DNA of 61,298 nucleotides from Oscillatoriales cyanobacterium M59_W2019_021 (lineage in GTDB: Bacteria; Cyanobacteriota; Cyanobacteriia; Cyanobacteriales; Geitlerinemataceae): contig DVED01000176.1 of NCBI GenBank assembly GCA_015295945.1, positions 1 through 61,298 of the forward strand. Direction: 5' to 3'. The position numbers and the translations under genes are program-made. Under the pieces are notes generated by a model. It ran no database searches, was not told the origin of the DNA, and was given only the letters and a program-made list of their open reading frames with translations. Below, piece by piece: positions 35,706-43,897 of the stretch. Each line of letters begins with the position of its first letter. Position 1 is the stretch's first letter.

Positions 35706-37130
35706 ATGGTGACAGCGTTCAACTCCACACCTTTACCGGACGAGTCCGTGTCCAACGATGCCCCCCCAGAAGATCGATCGCTGACGATCGCCCCCGAAGA
35801 GTACGGTCTGCTGACCGATCTCTACCAACTCACCATGGCAGCCTGTTATGCCGGGGAAGGTCTCGATCGTCGGAAAGCTCATTTTGAAGTGTTCGTCCGC
35901 CACCTGCCTCCGCGCTTCGGCTATTTAATTGCCATGGGTTTAGCGCAAGTGGTGGACTACTTGCAAAACCTGCGATTTAGCGACGAGCAAATAGCCGCCT
36001 TGCAAGCCACGGGAATTTTCGAGTCGGTGAGCGATCGCTTTTGGTCGCTACTCGCCGCAGCTCGCTTCACCGGAAACCTGTGGGCTGTTCCCGAAGGCAC
36101 GGCAGTCTTTGCTAACGAACCCCTGTTGCGCGTCGAAGCGCCCTTATGGCAAGCGCAACTGGTCGAAACCTACATTCTCAATACCCTCAACTACCAAACG
36201 CTGATTGCCACTCGAGCGGCGCGGATGCGGGATGTTGCCGGATCTCGCGCCATTTTGATGGAATTCGGCACCCGACGCGCCTTCAGTCCCCAGGCGGCAA
36301 TTTGGGCGGCGAGAGCCGCACTGGCGGCGGGATTCGACTCGACTTCTAATGTATTAGCAGCCTTCAAATTGGGACGCAAACCCACCGGAACCATGGCTCA
36401 TGCTTTAGTCATGGCGTTAGGGGCGATCGAAGGCAGCGAAGCGCGAGCCTTTAGCGCGTTTCACCACTACTTTCCCGGCGCGCCGTTGCTCATCGATACT
36501 TACGATACCATTGCCGCCGCGCGAGGGTTGGCGGCGCGATTGGAAGCCGGAGAAATGCAACTGCACGGGGTACGGATCGACTCGGGAGACTTAGCGGTAT
36601 TGTCGCGAGAAGTGCGATCGCTGCTACCCGAAGTCCCAATTTTTGCTAGCGGAGATTTAGACGAGTGGGAAATCGGGCGATTGCAAGCCGAAGGTGCGTG
36701 TATTGACGGTTATGGCATCGGGACGCGATTGGTGGCAGGCGATGCCATTGGTGGTGTGTACAAACTCGTAGAAATCGATGGCATTCCCGTGATGAAAGCG
36801 TCTAGCGGCAAAGTTACGTATCCAGGACGCAAGCAAATTTTCCGGCACGTTGAAAACGGTCAAATTCAAAGCAATCGCTTGGGACTCGCTGACGAAGCAC
36901 CCGAACCCGGAGAACAACCCCTTCTCGAGTTAGTTGTAGAAAATGGGAAACTCGTTTCTCCTCCAGAAACCCTAGAAGCGATCGCCAAACGAACTGCCTT
37001 TTCCGTGGCTTCCTTGCCTCCCCAAACCCGCCATCTCGATCGACCCACCCCCCTTCCCGTCACCCTCTCCGCCGCCTTACAATCCCTCACGCAACAAACA
37101 CTTTCTAGGAGTTCGGGAAACAGTGACTAA
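35706..37130 (+). CDS. pncB: Nicotinate phosphoribosyltransferase
   Basis: 474 aa from ATG 35706, preceded by GAGGATAAAATT; the frame extends further upstream without a start signal. GLLTDLYQLTMAACY at about 33-47, EFGTRRAFSPQAA at about 184-196, and DSGDLAVLSREVR at about 297-309 are conserved family motifs. It makes nicotinate mononucleotide from nicotinate and PRPP, the entry of nicotinate salvage. First gene of a probable operon with nadD, an NrtR-like regulator and nadE, which together complete the Preiss-Handler route. Confidence 0.95.
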   Translation: MVTAFNSTPLPDESVSNDAPPEDRSLTIAPEEYGLLTDLYQLTMAACYAGEGLDRRKAHFEVFVRHLPPRFGYLIAMGLAQVVDYLQNLRFSDEQIAALQATGIFESVSDRFWSLLAAARFTGNLWAVPEGTAVFANEPLLRVEAPLWQAQLVETYILNTLNYQTLIATRAARMRDVAGSRAILMEFGTRRAFSPQAAIWAARAALAAGFDSTSNVLAAFKLGRKPTGTMAHALVMALGAIEGSEARAFSAFHHYFPGAPLLIDTYDTIAAARGLAARLEAGEMQLHGVRIDSGDLAVLSREVRSLLPEVPIFASGDLDEWEIGRLQAEGACIDGYGIGTRLVAGDAIGGVYKLVEIDGIPVMKASSGKVTYPGRKQIFRHVENGQIQSNRLGLADEAPEPGEQPLLELVVENGKLVSPPETLEAIAKRTAFSVASLPPQTRHLDRPTPLPVTLSAALQSLTQQTLSRSSGNSD

Positions 37131-37195
37131 CAACTAGCAACTAACAACTAACAACTCCCCAATGACGAATGACCAATGACAAATGACCAACTCCA
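37128..37195. repeat. Short tandem repeats spanning the nadD start
   Basis: AACAACTAGCAACTAACAACTAACAAC is read here as ACTAGCA/ACTAACA units, then AATGACGAATGACCAATGAC units that run into nadD. The ATG of nadD (37176) lies within the last AATGACA unit. Confidence 0.75.
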
Positions 37196-37766
37196 AATTG
37201 CCTTATTCGGAACCAGTGCCGATCCCCCGAATATTGCCCATCGTGCTATCCTGCAATGGTTGTCCCAACACTTCGATCGGGTGGCAGTGTGGGCATCGGA
37301 TAATCCGTTTAAATCCAACCAAACCTCGATCGCCCATCGTTGGGAAATGCTACAACTGACGCTCGACGATTTAAAAAAGAGCGATGGCATCAATCCCCCC
37401 TGTCGCAATATCGAGTTATACCCGCAATTGAGCAGTCCGAAAGCGTTGCATAGCGTGCAAAAGGCAAAATCTTACTGGTCGAATGCCAATTTTACTTTTG
37501 TGATCGGTGCCGATCTCGTGCCGCAATTGCCGCGTTGGTATCGCTTTGAAGAATTATTGCAGCAAGTTCGGATTTTAGCCATTCCTCGCCCCGGCTATCA
37601 TCTGCATCCCCAAGATATCGAACCCTTACAAAAAATGGGTTGTCTCGAAATTGCTGACTTGCAAATGCCCGACGTATCTTCTACCAATTATCGACAAACC
37701 AAAGATGCGTCAGTGATTCCGCAACCCGTCGAAGCTTATATCGATCGGGAGAAACTATACGCATGA
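37176..37766 (+). CDS. nadD: Nicotinate-nucleotide adenylyltransferase
   Basis: 196 aa. The nucleotidyltransferase motif appears as LFGTSADPPNIAHRAIL (about 9-25), a variant of GGTFDPxHxGH, and the second signature SSTNYR is at about 170-175. VIGADLVPQLPRWYRFEEL is the conserved middle block. It makes nicotinate adenine dinucleotide from nicotinate mononucleotide and ATP. The start codon and first residues (MTNDQL) are encoded by the repeat AATGACA, and no SD is present, so a longer or shorter start cannot be excluded. The ATGA at the end overlaps the next frame. Confidence 0.92.
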   Translation: MTNDQLQIALFGTSADPPNIAHRAILQWLSQHFDRVAVWASDNPFKSNQTSIAHRWEMLQLTLDDLKKSDGINPPCRNIELYPQLSSPKALHSVQKAKSYWSNANFTFVIGADLVPQLPRWYRFEELLQQVRILAIPRPGYHLHPQDIEPLQKMGCLEIADLQMPDVSSTNYRQTKDASVIPQPVEAYIDREKLYA

Positions 37767-37801
37767 TGCGGCACAGAATCCCGGCAAAAGGAGTGCAAAG
37801 A

Positions 37802-38521
37802 ATGGGCGATCGTTTGGCTTCTCAACTCGAAGATTTTAAAGTCGGGGTAGATAATGTCATCTTCTCCGTAGATATGACCCTAAATCGGGTGTTAGTATTG
37901 CTGATCATGCGGCAAGATACCCCCTTTTTAGGTCAGTGGAGTTTGCCGGGAACGTTGGTTCGCAAAGGAGAATCTCTTGAAGACGCAGCTTATCGAATTT
38001 TGGCGGAAAAAATTCACGTTCAAAATATTTATCTCGAACAGTTATATACTTTTGGAAAACCGGGACGAGATCCGCGAGAATCGCCCGATCAATTTGGCGT
38101 TCGCTATTTATCGGTTAGCTACTTTGCCCTCGTGCGGTTTGAAGAGGCAAAATTAATTGCCGATGGCGTGCCGGGAATTGCTTGGTATTCTCTCGATCTC
38201 GTTCCCCAACTCGCCTTCGATCACAACGAGATTTTGGAGTACGGATATCGCCGCTTGCGGAATAAATTAGAATACAGTCCGATCGCCTTTGACGTGTTGC
38301 CGGAAATGTTTACACTTGGCGATATTTATCAACTGTATTCAGCTGTTTTGGGCGAAAATTTTTCCGACTATTCTAACTTCAGAACTCGTCTTTTGAAACT
38401 AGGCTTTTTAAGCGATACCGGAATTAAAGTGTCTCGCGGTGCGGGTCGTCCGGCAAGTTTATATCGCTTCGATTCCGAAGCTTTCGCTCCGCTGAAAGAT
38501 AAGCCGATGGTTTTTATCTAA
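37802..38521 (+). CDS. nrtR: NrtR-like transcriptional regulator (Nudix + winged helix)
   Basis: 239 aa from ATG 37802, chosen because AAGGAG lies 8 bases upstream; an earlier ATG at 37763 overlaps nadD by ATGA. Residues about 10-150 form a Nudix-fold domain, but the Nudix box reads GTLVRKGESLEDAAYRILAE with the catalytic REUxEE reduced to R-I-L-A-E-K. Residues about 160-230 (YSPIAFDVLPEMFTLGDIYQLY..., GRPASLYRFD) are the NrtR winged-helix domain. NrtR binds ADP-ribose or NAD-pathway signals and represses NAD genes. Loss of catalysis plus position in the NAD operon support a sensor role. Operator not found. Confidence 0.88.
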   Translation: MGDRLASQLEDFKVGVDNVIFSVDMTLNRVLVLLIMRQDTPFLGQWSLPGTLVRKGESLEDAAYRILAEKIHVQNIYLEQLYTFGKPGRDPRESPDQFGVRYLSVSYFALVRFEEAKLIADGVPGIAWYSLDLVPQLAFDHNEILEYGYRRLRNKLEYSPIAFDVLPEMFTLGDIYQLYSAVLGENFSDYSNFRTRLLKLGFLSDTGIKVSRGAGRPASLYRFDSEAFAPLKDKPMVFI

Positions 38522-38596
38522 GGGTTATTTTTTTAATTTTAACAAAAATAGAATTAAATTTCCTTTTTGTATTTAATTTTCCTATTACAGAAAACC

Positions 38597-40309
38597 ATGA
38601 AAATCGCGATCGCCCAACTCAATCCTACCATTGGCAACCTTACCTTTAACGCCAAAAAAATCCTCGAAGCTGCACAAAAAGCGATCGAAAGTGGGGCAAA
38701 TTTATTACTCACTCCTGAACTTTCCTTATGTGGCTACCCCCCGCGAGATTTGCTATTAGATCCTAGCTTTATCGAGGCAATGGCAACCCAACTGCAAATC
38801 ATCGCAAAAAAACTCCCACCTTCTCTGATTACCTTAGTGGGAATCGCCACCCCCAACGATCGATGGCACGTCACCGGAGGCAAACCACTCTATAACAGTA
38901 TTGCACTCTTACAACAAGGAAAAATACAACAGATTTTTCATAAACGACTATTACCCACTTACGATGTTTTTGACGAATATCGTTACTTTGAGCCGGGGGG
39001 TAAAAGTAACGATTTTGCAATCGATTGCGATCGCCTAGAAATCACCGATACGGCTAACGAAAGAACTTGGAAAATCGGCGTTACTATTTGCGAAGATTTA
39101 TGGAATGATGAAGAATTTTGGGGTAAACGAAACTACCCGCACAATCCCATTGCCGAACTCGCAGAATTGGGAGTCGATCTGATTGTCAATCTCTCTGCTT
39201 CACCGTATACAGTCGGCAAGCAAGCCTTGCGGGAAAAAATGCTAAATCATGCCGTTACCCGCTATCAAAAACCCATTCTTTATGTCAATCAAGTAGGAGG
39301 AAATGACGATCTAGTTTTTGATGGTAATAGCGTTGCATTTAATCGGTCGGGGGAGGTTATTTATCGTGCAGCAAACTGTGAAACCGATTTCAGTATTCTC
39401 GAATTTGATAGAAATCGAAAAGACCTATTAAAAACTTTGATCGTCTCTTTTCCAAAATGCGAAGAAGCCGAAATTTGGGAAGCTTTAGTATTAGGCGTTC
39501 GCGATTACGTCCGCAAATGTGGCTTTTCTAAAATCGTCCTCGGTTTGAGTGGCGGTATCGATTCCGCTTTAGTGGCCGCGATCGCCTCAGAAGCGATCGG
39601 TGCACCCAATGTTCTCGGGGTTTTAATGTCCTCCCCTTATACTTCCAAAGCCTCTATTGACGATGCGATCGCCCTTGCCCAAAATTTAGGAATTCTCACC
39701 CATACTTTTCAGATTAGCGACTTAATGCAAGCCTACGATCGCACCCTAAAACCCCTCTTTTCCGGAACCAAACCCGGTGTTTCCGAGGAGAATTTGCAAT
39801 CGAGAATTCGCGGAAACTTACTCATGGCGATCGCAAATAAATTCGGTCATTTACTCGTTTCCACGGGCAACAAATCGGAAATGGCTGTGGGTTATTGTAC
39901 CTTATATGGCGATATGAATGGCGGATTGGCAGTCATTGCCGACGTTCCCAAAACCCGTGTTTTTGCCCTGTGTAAATGGCTCAATACCCGCCAACCCGGA
40001 ACCGAAGTAATCCCCCAAAATATCCTCATCAAACCCCCCAGTGCCGAACTCAAACCCGGTCAAGTTGACCAAGATTCTTTACCCCCCTATGAAATCCTCG
40101 ACGACATCCTCCACCGCTTCATTCACCACCATCAATCTCCCGATAAAATTGTTGCCGCAGGATACGATCCGAATGTCGTTACTAAAGTGATTCAGTTAGT
40201 CACTCGTGCGGAATTCAAACGCCGCCAAGCACCTCCGGGTTTGAAAATTACCGATCGCGCCTTCGGAACGGGTTGGCGAATGCCGATCGCTGCTCGTCGT
40301 TCTCCGTAG
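38597..40309 (+). CDS. nadE: Glutamine-dependent NAD+ synthetase
   Basis: 570 aa from ATG 38597, which begins with the typical MKIAIAQLNPTIGNL; a longer frame lacks a start signal. The N-terminal nitrilase-like glutaminase has catalytic E41, a Lys near 113 (HKRLLPTYDVF) and C165 (TICEDLW). The C-terminal synthetase has the ATP P-loop SGGIDS at 318-323. It makes NAD from nicotinate adenine dinucleotide, ATP and glutamine. Last gene of the NAD operon, 75 bases after nrtR. Confidence 0.96.
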   Translation: MKIAIAQLNPTIGNLTFNAKKILEAAQKAIESGANLLLTPELSLCGYPPRDLLLDPSFIEAMATQLQIIAKKLPPSLITLVGIATPNDRWHVTGGKPLYNSIALLQQGKIQQIFHKRLLPTYDVFDEYRYFEPGGKSNDFAIDCDRLEITDTANERTWKIGVTICEDLWNDEEFWGKRNYPHNPIAELAELGVDLIVNLSASPYTVGKQALREKMLNHAVTRYQKPILYVNQVGGNDDLVFDGNSVAFNRSGEVIYRAANCETDFSILEFDRNRKDLLKTLIVSFPKCEEAEIWEALVLGVRDYVRKCGFSKIVLGLSGGIDSALVAAIASEAIGAPNVLGVLMSSPYTSKASIDDAIALAQNLGILTHTFQISDLMQAYDRTLKPLFSGTKPGVSEENLQSRIRGNLLMAIANKFGHLLVSTGNKSEMAVGYCTLYGDMNGGLAVIADVPKTRVFALCKWLNTRQPGTEVIPQNILIKPPSAELKPGQVDQDSLPPYEILDDILHRFIHHHQSPDKIVAAGYDPNVVTKVIQLVTRAEFKRRQAPPGLKITDRAFGTGWRMPIAARRSP

Positions 40310-40524
40310 ATAAAAGGATTGGAAACCAGAAGGTTTTTACCCGATCGAGGATTTTCGTTAGAGATGATATTCTCACAAGGCATTGATCGTTCGATACAAA
40401 TTGACCGATCTCTTTTATTTTTGCCAGTTTTACGCTATATTAATTTTGACTTGAAAACTCCGTTACAGCTTCATTTTTACAACTCCCCACAGGAGTGAGT
40501 AACTGATTAACAATGGCTTCCTAT

Positions 40525-40560
40525 CGCTCGGGCTGCGTTCGGACGAACGCAGCCCGAGCG
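40525..40560. repeat. 36-base palindrome
   Basis: Seventeen-base perfect arms (CGCTCGGGCTGCGTTCG, 40525-40541, and its complement 40544-40560) with a 2-base centre. GC-rich with no T run, so termination of nadE is uncertain. It lies 40 bases before a truncated RTX gene. Confidence 0.65.
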
Positions 40561-40599
40561 TCGATAAACTGGCTGTAACGTCCCCTCATCTTTTCTGGG

Positions 40600-41151
40600 T
40601 TGGAGGTCGCAACTTCACTGAGATTTTCGCTGCGGAATCCACGAGCGATCGATATTCAAGCGAGGACCTATTCGCTCGAGGCTTCGATTTCCGCAGATGG
40701 ACGCTTTGCCGTGTTTCGCTCTCTCGCGGACAATTTGGTCGATGGCGATACTAACAACTTTGAGGATATTTTTGTCGTTCCCACCTCTGGCGTTCCCGTC
40801 CCCAGTCCCGAACCGACCCCGGAACCCGTTCCCGAAGAACCCGTTCCCGATTTTCTGACAGGCAGCGGTGGAAACGATCGCCTCGAAGGGGGAGATAACC
40901 GCGATTACATATCCGGAGGGGAGGGTGATGACGTACTCAAAGGTCGTCAAGGTGGTGATTTCCTGTTGGGGAATGCAGGAAACGATCGCCTCAGTGGGAA
41001 TGAAGATGACGATACCCTCGGCGGTGGTGCAGGAGATGACATCTTACGCGGTGGTGACGGTACGGACTTATTTTGGTTCGGCGAGAATCTTGGCGATTTT
41101 ACGTCGCTCCCGTTTAACGTCTTAGGGGTCGATCGCATCCGATTTCCCTAA
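40600..41151 (+). pseudogene. RTX protein fragment (truncated at both ends)
   Basis: 183 codons. The frame has no ATG or GTG at its start, only TTG. Its first part (ISADGRFAVFRSLADNL...DTNNFEDIFV, about 30-60) is a single WD40-like propeller blade of a type normally repeated many times. A Pro/Glu linker follows, then about seven RTX nonapeptides (GNDRLEGGDNRDYISGGEG). The expected C-terminal beta-roll cap is cut short (LFWFGEN...VDRIRFP). This looks like the 3' part of a longer secreted RTX gene that lost its 5' end. Confidence 0.6.
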
Positions 41152-41161
41152 AGACGATCAC

Positions 41162-42250
41162 CTACGAATCGCTGCTGGCAAATAACGCTCGATCGACCAA
41201 CTCCAACGCTTGGGAAACTGCCATTTCCCGCCAGCGAATATCGGCTGGGGCAAACGCTTCTACTAACCGTCGCTTCGATCGCTCCCAAACCCTCGAATCT
41301 GGCTTCGCCCACCAATGGGCGCGGTTTTCCGCCCGCAACGCTGCCAAGACGGTTAACAGCGGATACGTCCCGAATTCAGCTAAGGCGAAGTCATAGCGAT
41401 CGCCCGAAAACCTCGCCCGACACCAACCGCCCAAACTGCCCCGCGTGCGGTAAGACGTACCACCAGGTTGGGATACTTCCACCACATCCTCGCCAAATTG
41501 CCGCATAAACCAATCGATGCGGTTTGGGGGGGTAGACTCGCCCAGCAATAGCTTGTACGTGCCTCGCTGCCCCAATCCAGTATGTAAATCCAGGTGCAGA
41601 ACCCGCTTGGCACTACCAATCCACCGGGAGAGATGGGTGGCGAGGATTTCCTGGGTTTGAGACGGCTGGTGTCCGCCAAAGAACAGTCCTTGGGGAAAGT
41701 CGTACTGTCCCACGGGGAGGGTTTCCTTGAGGGAAGTGAGTCCGTAGCGTAACAGCAGGGCGATCGCTTTGAGACGAAAGGGTTCCCCAGTCGTTGGGGG
41801 AGAAGGAGGATTGAAGAAGCGATCGAGTTGGGCATATCGTGGGGGACTCCCCCGATATTCTTCCCCCGGCAGCAGAAAGTTGCGATTGAGATCGGCGTTG
41901 TCTTCGTTGCACCGCCGCCGCCACGCGAATCCGTAGGGGTTCAAGGCGTGCATTAGCACCACCGCCGTATCCAGAGGCAGGGTGCGTGCGTTGAGATCCC
42001 CCGTCATCCACGCTAGTTGCACCGCCGATCCGAAAAACCCCTCGACGCCATGCAACCCGCTAGAGACGATCGCTATGCGCCGTGCATTCGCAGCACCGAG
42101 GATGGCGACATCAATGGTTAGGGGTTCGCCATTGGGGGCGCGAGACTCGATGGGATGCGCTTCCAATTTTGCTCCCAAAGCGGTTGCCGCCTCTCGGAAA
42201 CGATTGCGCGCAGTGAAATAGTCGGCAGAAAACGCATCAGCGTAGGTCAT
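41162..42250 (-). CDS. DUF2817 (M14-like carboxypeptidase fold) protein
   Basis: 362 aa. SSGLHGVEGFFGSAVQ at about 64-79 carries the His and Glu that bind zinc in M14 peptidases, and LHLDLHTGLGQ near 220 carries the third His. DUF2817 proteins are predicted zinc hydrolases of unknown substrate. No signal peptide, so cytoplasmic. The start codon and MT of MTYADAF come from the repeat AATGACA-AATGACC on the minus strand. The gene ends 10 bases after the RTX fragment on the opposite strand. Confidence 0.88.
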   Translation of the reverse strand: MTYADAFSADYFTARNRFREAATALGAKLEAHPIESRAPNGEPLTIDVAILGAANARRIAIVSSGLHGVEGFFGSAVQLAWMTGDLNARTLPLDTAVVLMHALNPYGFAWRRRCNEDNADLNRNFLLPGEEYRGSPPRYAQLDRFFNPPSPPTTGEPFRLKAIALLLRYGLTSLKETLPVGQYDFPQGLFFGGHQPSQTQEILATHLSRWIGSAKRVLHLDLHTGLGQRGTYKLLLGESTPPNRIDWFMRQFGEDVVEVSQPGGTSYRTRGSLGGWCRARFSGDRYDFALAEFGTYPLLTVLAALRAENRAHWWAKPDSRVWERSKRRLVEAFAPADIRWREMAVSQALELVDRALFASSDS

Positions 42251-42432
42251 TTGTCATTCGTCATTTGGGGTTGGGAGTTTGGGGTTTGGGGTTTGGGGTT
42301 TGGGATGGGTTGCCGGGGCGGGTTTTGAGCAAAGATTGTCGGTTTGGTACGATCGAACTTTAGCTAAACCCGCCCCTACAGGGTCACTGGTCACCGAACA
42401 CTATTCCCTCACCTCCTCACCTCCTCACCTCC
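42251..42432. repeat. Repeat tract with palindromic element copy 2
   Basis: GTCATTCGTCATTT and GGGTTTGGGGTTTGGGG tandem units, then palindrome arms GGGGCGGGTTT (42315-42325) and AAACCCGCCCC (42366-42376) with the flanks GGGTTGCC and GGTCACTG seen also at 2937-3031. Next, CACCTCCTCACCTCC units run into the end of the VOC gene. Confidence 0.75.
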
Positions 42433-42828
42433 TCATCCCTCCTGAACTTCTGTAACTCCTGCAACTTCTGAACTCCTATTAGAATCCGGTTCGTAGAGGT
42501 ATTCAAACCAATTGCCATCGGGATCTTTGCCGTAGAACGATGCGGTTCCATCTCGGTGTTCGTGAATTTGAGTGAGGTGGAGGTCTTCTTGTTTGAGTCG
42601 ATCGTAGGCGGCTTCCATTTCGGCACGATCGTCGAAAACAAAGCCGAAGTGAGGTCCAGCTTGGTCGTAGTTGGGACTCAGCAGCGCTAATCCATCTTCT
42701 CCAGCTTTGAGATACGCCCAGTCGGCATCTTGCCAAACCAGATTCATGCCTAAGTTTTGATAGAATTGCGCCGCCCGATCAATGTTTTCCACGCAAATTG
42801 CGACGTGTCCCAGTCGTTTCAACTTCAT
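42433..42828 (-). CDS. VOC (glyoxalase/bleomycin resistance) superfamily protein
   Basis: 131 aa. KRLGHVAICVENIDRAAQFYQ, split as RLGHVAICVENI and AAQFYQNLG, starts the first beta-alpha-beta-beta-beta module, and YGKDPDGNWFEYLYEP near 99-114 ends the second with the metal-ligand Glu. His 8 is the other likely ligand. Substrate unknown (lactoylglutathione-lyase-like or dioxygenase-like). The last 16 residues (SNRSSEVAGVTEVQEG) are encoded by CAGGAGTT-type repeat DNA, so the original stop seems to have been lost just before the repeat. Confidence 0.88.
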   Translation of the reverse strand: MKLKRLGHVAICVENIDRAAQFYQNLGMNLVWQDADWAYLKAGEDGLALLSPNYDQAGPHFGFVFDDRAEMEAAYDRLKQEDLHLTQIHEHRDGTASFYGKDPDGNWFEYLYEPDSNRSSEVAGVTEVQEG

Positions 42829-42923
42829 ACAAAAAATAAAGTTTTGTGTTGGTTTTCCCTCTTTTCCATTGTAGGGTGACTATCCTAGAGAGTGTCGATT
42901 CTCGATCGGCTAAATGCAAACTT

Positions 42924-43634
42924 ATGCTATTCGATCTCTCCAATGTGCCCTACTGGATCTTTCTGGGCATGGGGATTGCGCTCTTCTTGTTAGTGATTCT
43001 TAGCGGTGGGGGAGACGAAGGAGTTGATGCGGACGCGGATGTCGATGTAGACGCGGATGTCGATGTTGATGCGGACGCAGAGGTTGAGGGCGAGTTTAGC
43101 CCGCTGAAAGTTTTGGGATGGTTGGGGTTCGGTCAAGTTCCCCTGCTGTTGTTGTTGGCGATCGACTTCAGCTTAATCGGATTTTTCGGTTGGATGCTGA
43201 ACGTCATTATCGGAGAAAGCCTCGGCAAGAGTCCCAGTCAACTTTTCGGGTGGGCAGGAGCGATCTCGCTGGCGGTGATCGTTCTCGGTCTGTTTTTAGG
43301 GCGTTGGATTGCCCGACCCATCGGTCAACTATTTGCTTCTTTCGGCGAAGACGCCAGCGCCGAACGGTTGGTCGGATGTTTGGGAACGGTTTCTTCGGCG
43401 GACATTCCCAAGGGTCGTATCGGTCAAGTGGATGTCGTGGATGGCGATGGCAACCGCGTCACTATCAGTGCCACGTTGCCAGAATGGGCGACGATCGTTC
43501 CCCGTCGGGGCGATCGCACCATTACTATCGATCGCCTTCCCCAAGCTTACCTCGTCATCGCTAAAAATAGTCCCGATTATGATCGGTGGCTGGAAAATTC
43601 CCCTAATTCTAAGCTTCCTGAAAATTTTAGCTAA
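42924..43634 (+). CDS. OB-fold membrane protein (YqiJ/NfeD-like)
   Basis: 236 aa from ATG 42924; the frame extends upstream without a start signal. Three hydrophobic segments lie at about 10-30, 72-98 and 112-132. Between the first two is a 24-residue acidic stretch of alternating Asp/Ala/Val encoded by near-tandem GATGTNGATGCGGAC units. The C-terminal domain (about 155-215, GCLGTVSSADIPKGRIGQV) is an OB-like fold as in NfeD/YqiJ. These proteins pair with flotillins, and the next gene is a flotillin, as in the E. coli yqiJ-yqiK pair. Confidence 0.82.
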   Translation: MLFDLSNVPYWIFLGMGIALFLLVILSGGGDEGVDADADVDVDADVDVDADAEVEGEFSPLKVLGWLGFGQVPLLLLLAIDFSLIGFFGWMLNVIIGESLGKSPSQLFGWAGAISLAVIVLGLFLGRWIARPIGQLFASFGEDASAERLVGCLGTVSSADIPKGRIGQVDVVDGDGNRVTISATLPEWATIVPRRGDRTITIDRLPQAYLVIAKNSPDYDRWLENSPNSKLPENFS

Positions 43635-43897
43635 CTGGAGTTTACCTTTACCACGCCAGTTTGATTTCCCTTCGAGCGATCGCAATCTCTTTTCCAACTG
43701 TTTTCAAATGGTAGGGGAAATCCCCCCGTGGTTGCCCCAATATTGAACTCTCCGGAACGGAGGTCATCTGTCCTCTCCCCTTTCAGGGGAAAACGAGAGG
43801 GGTGGGGGCGCTACTCCTACAGGTATTTACGAATGAATCAGGATTGCTATATACAGGTTACCAGACCTCCATTGAAGTCGTTTTTTTCTGCAAAACA
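43635..43897. other. Gap between the OB-fold and flotillin genes
   Basis: 263 bases. Includes CCTCTCCCCTTTCAGGGGA...CGAGAGGGGTGGGGG, an inverted CTCCCC/GGGG repeat common in cyanobacterial intergenic DNA. A frame opening at 43802 within it has no SD and reads through the repeat, so the flotillin start at 43898 is preferred. Confidence 0.5.

Noticed and set aside
43802-43897. Upstream extension of the flotillin gene
   Set aside because: Runs through an intergenic CTCCCC/GGGG repeat with no SD; the Met at 43898 begins a more plausible hydrophobic N-terminus.
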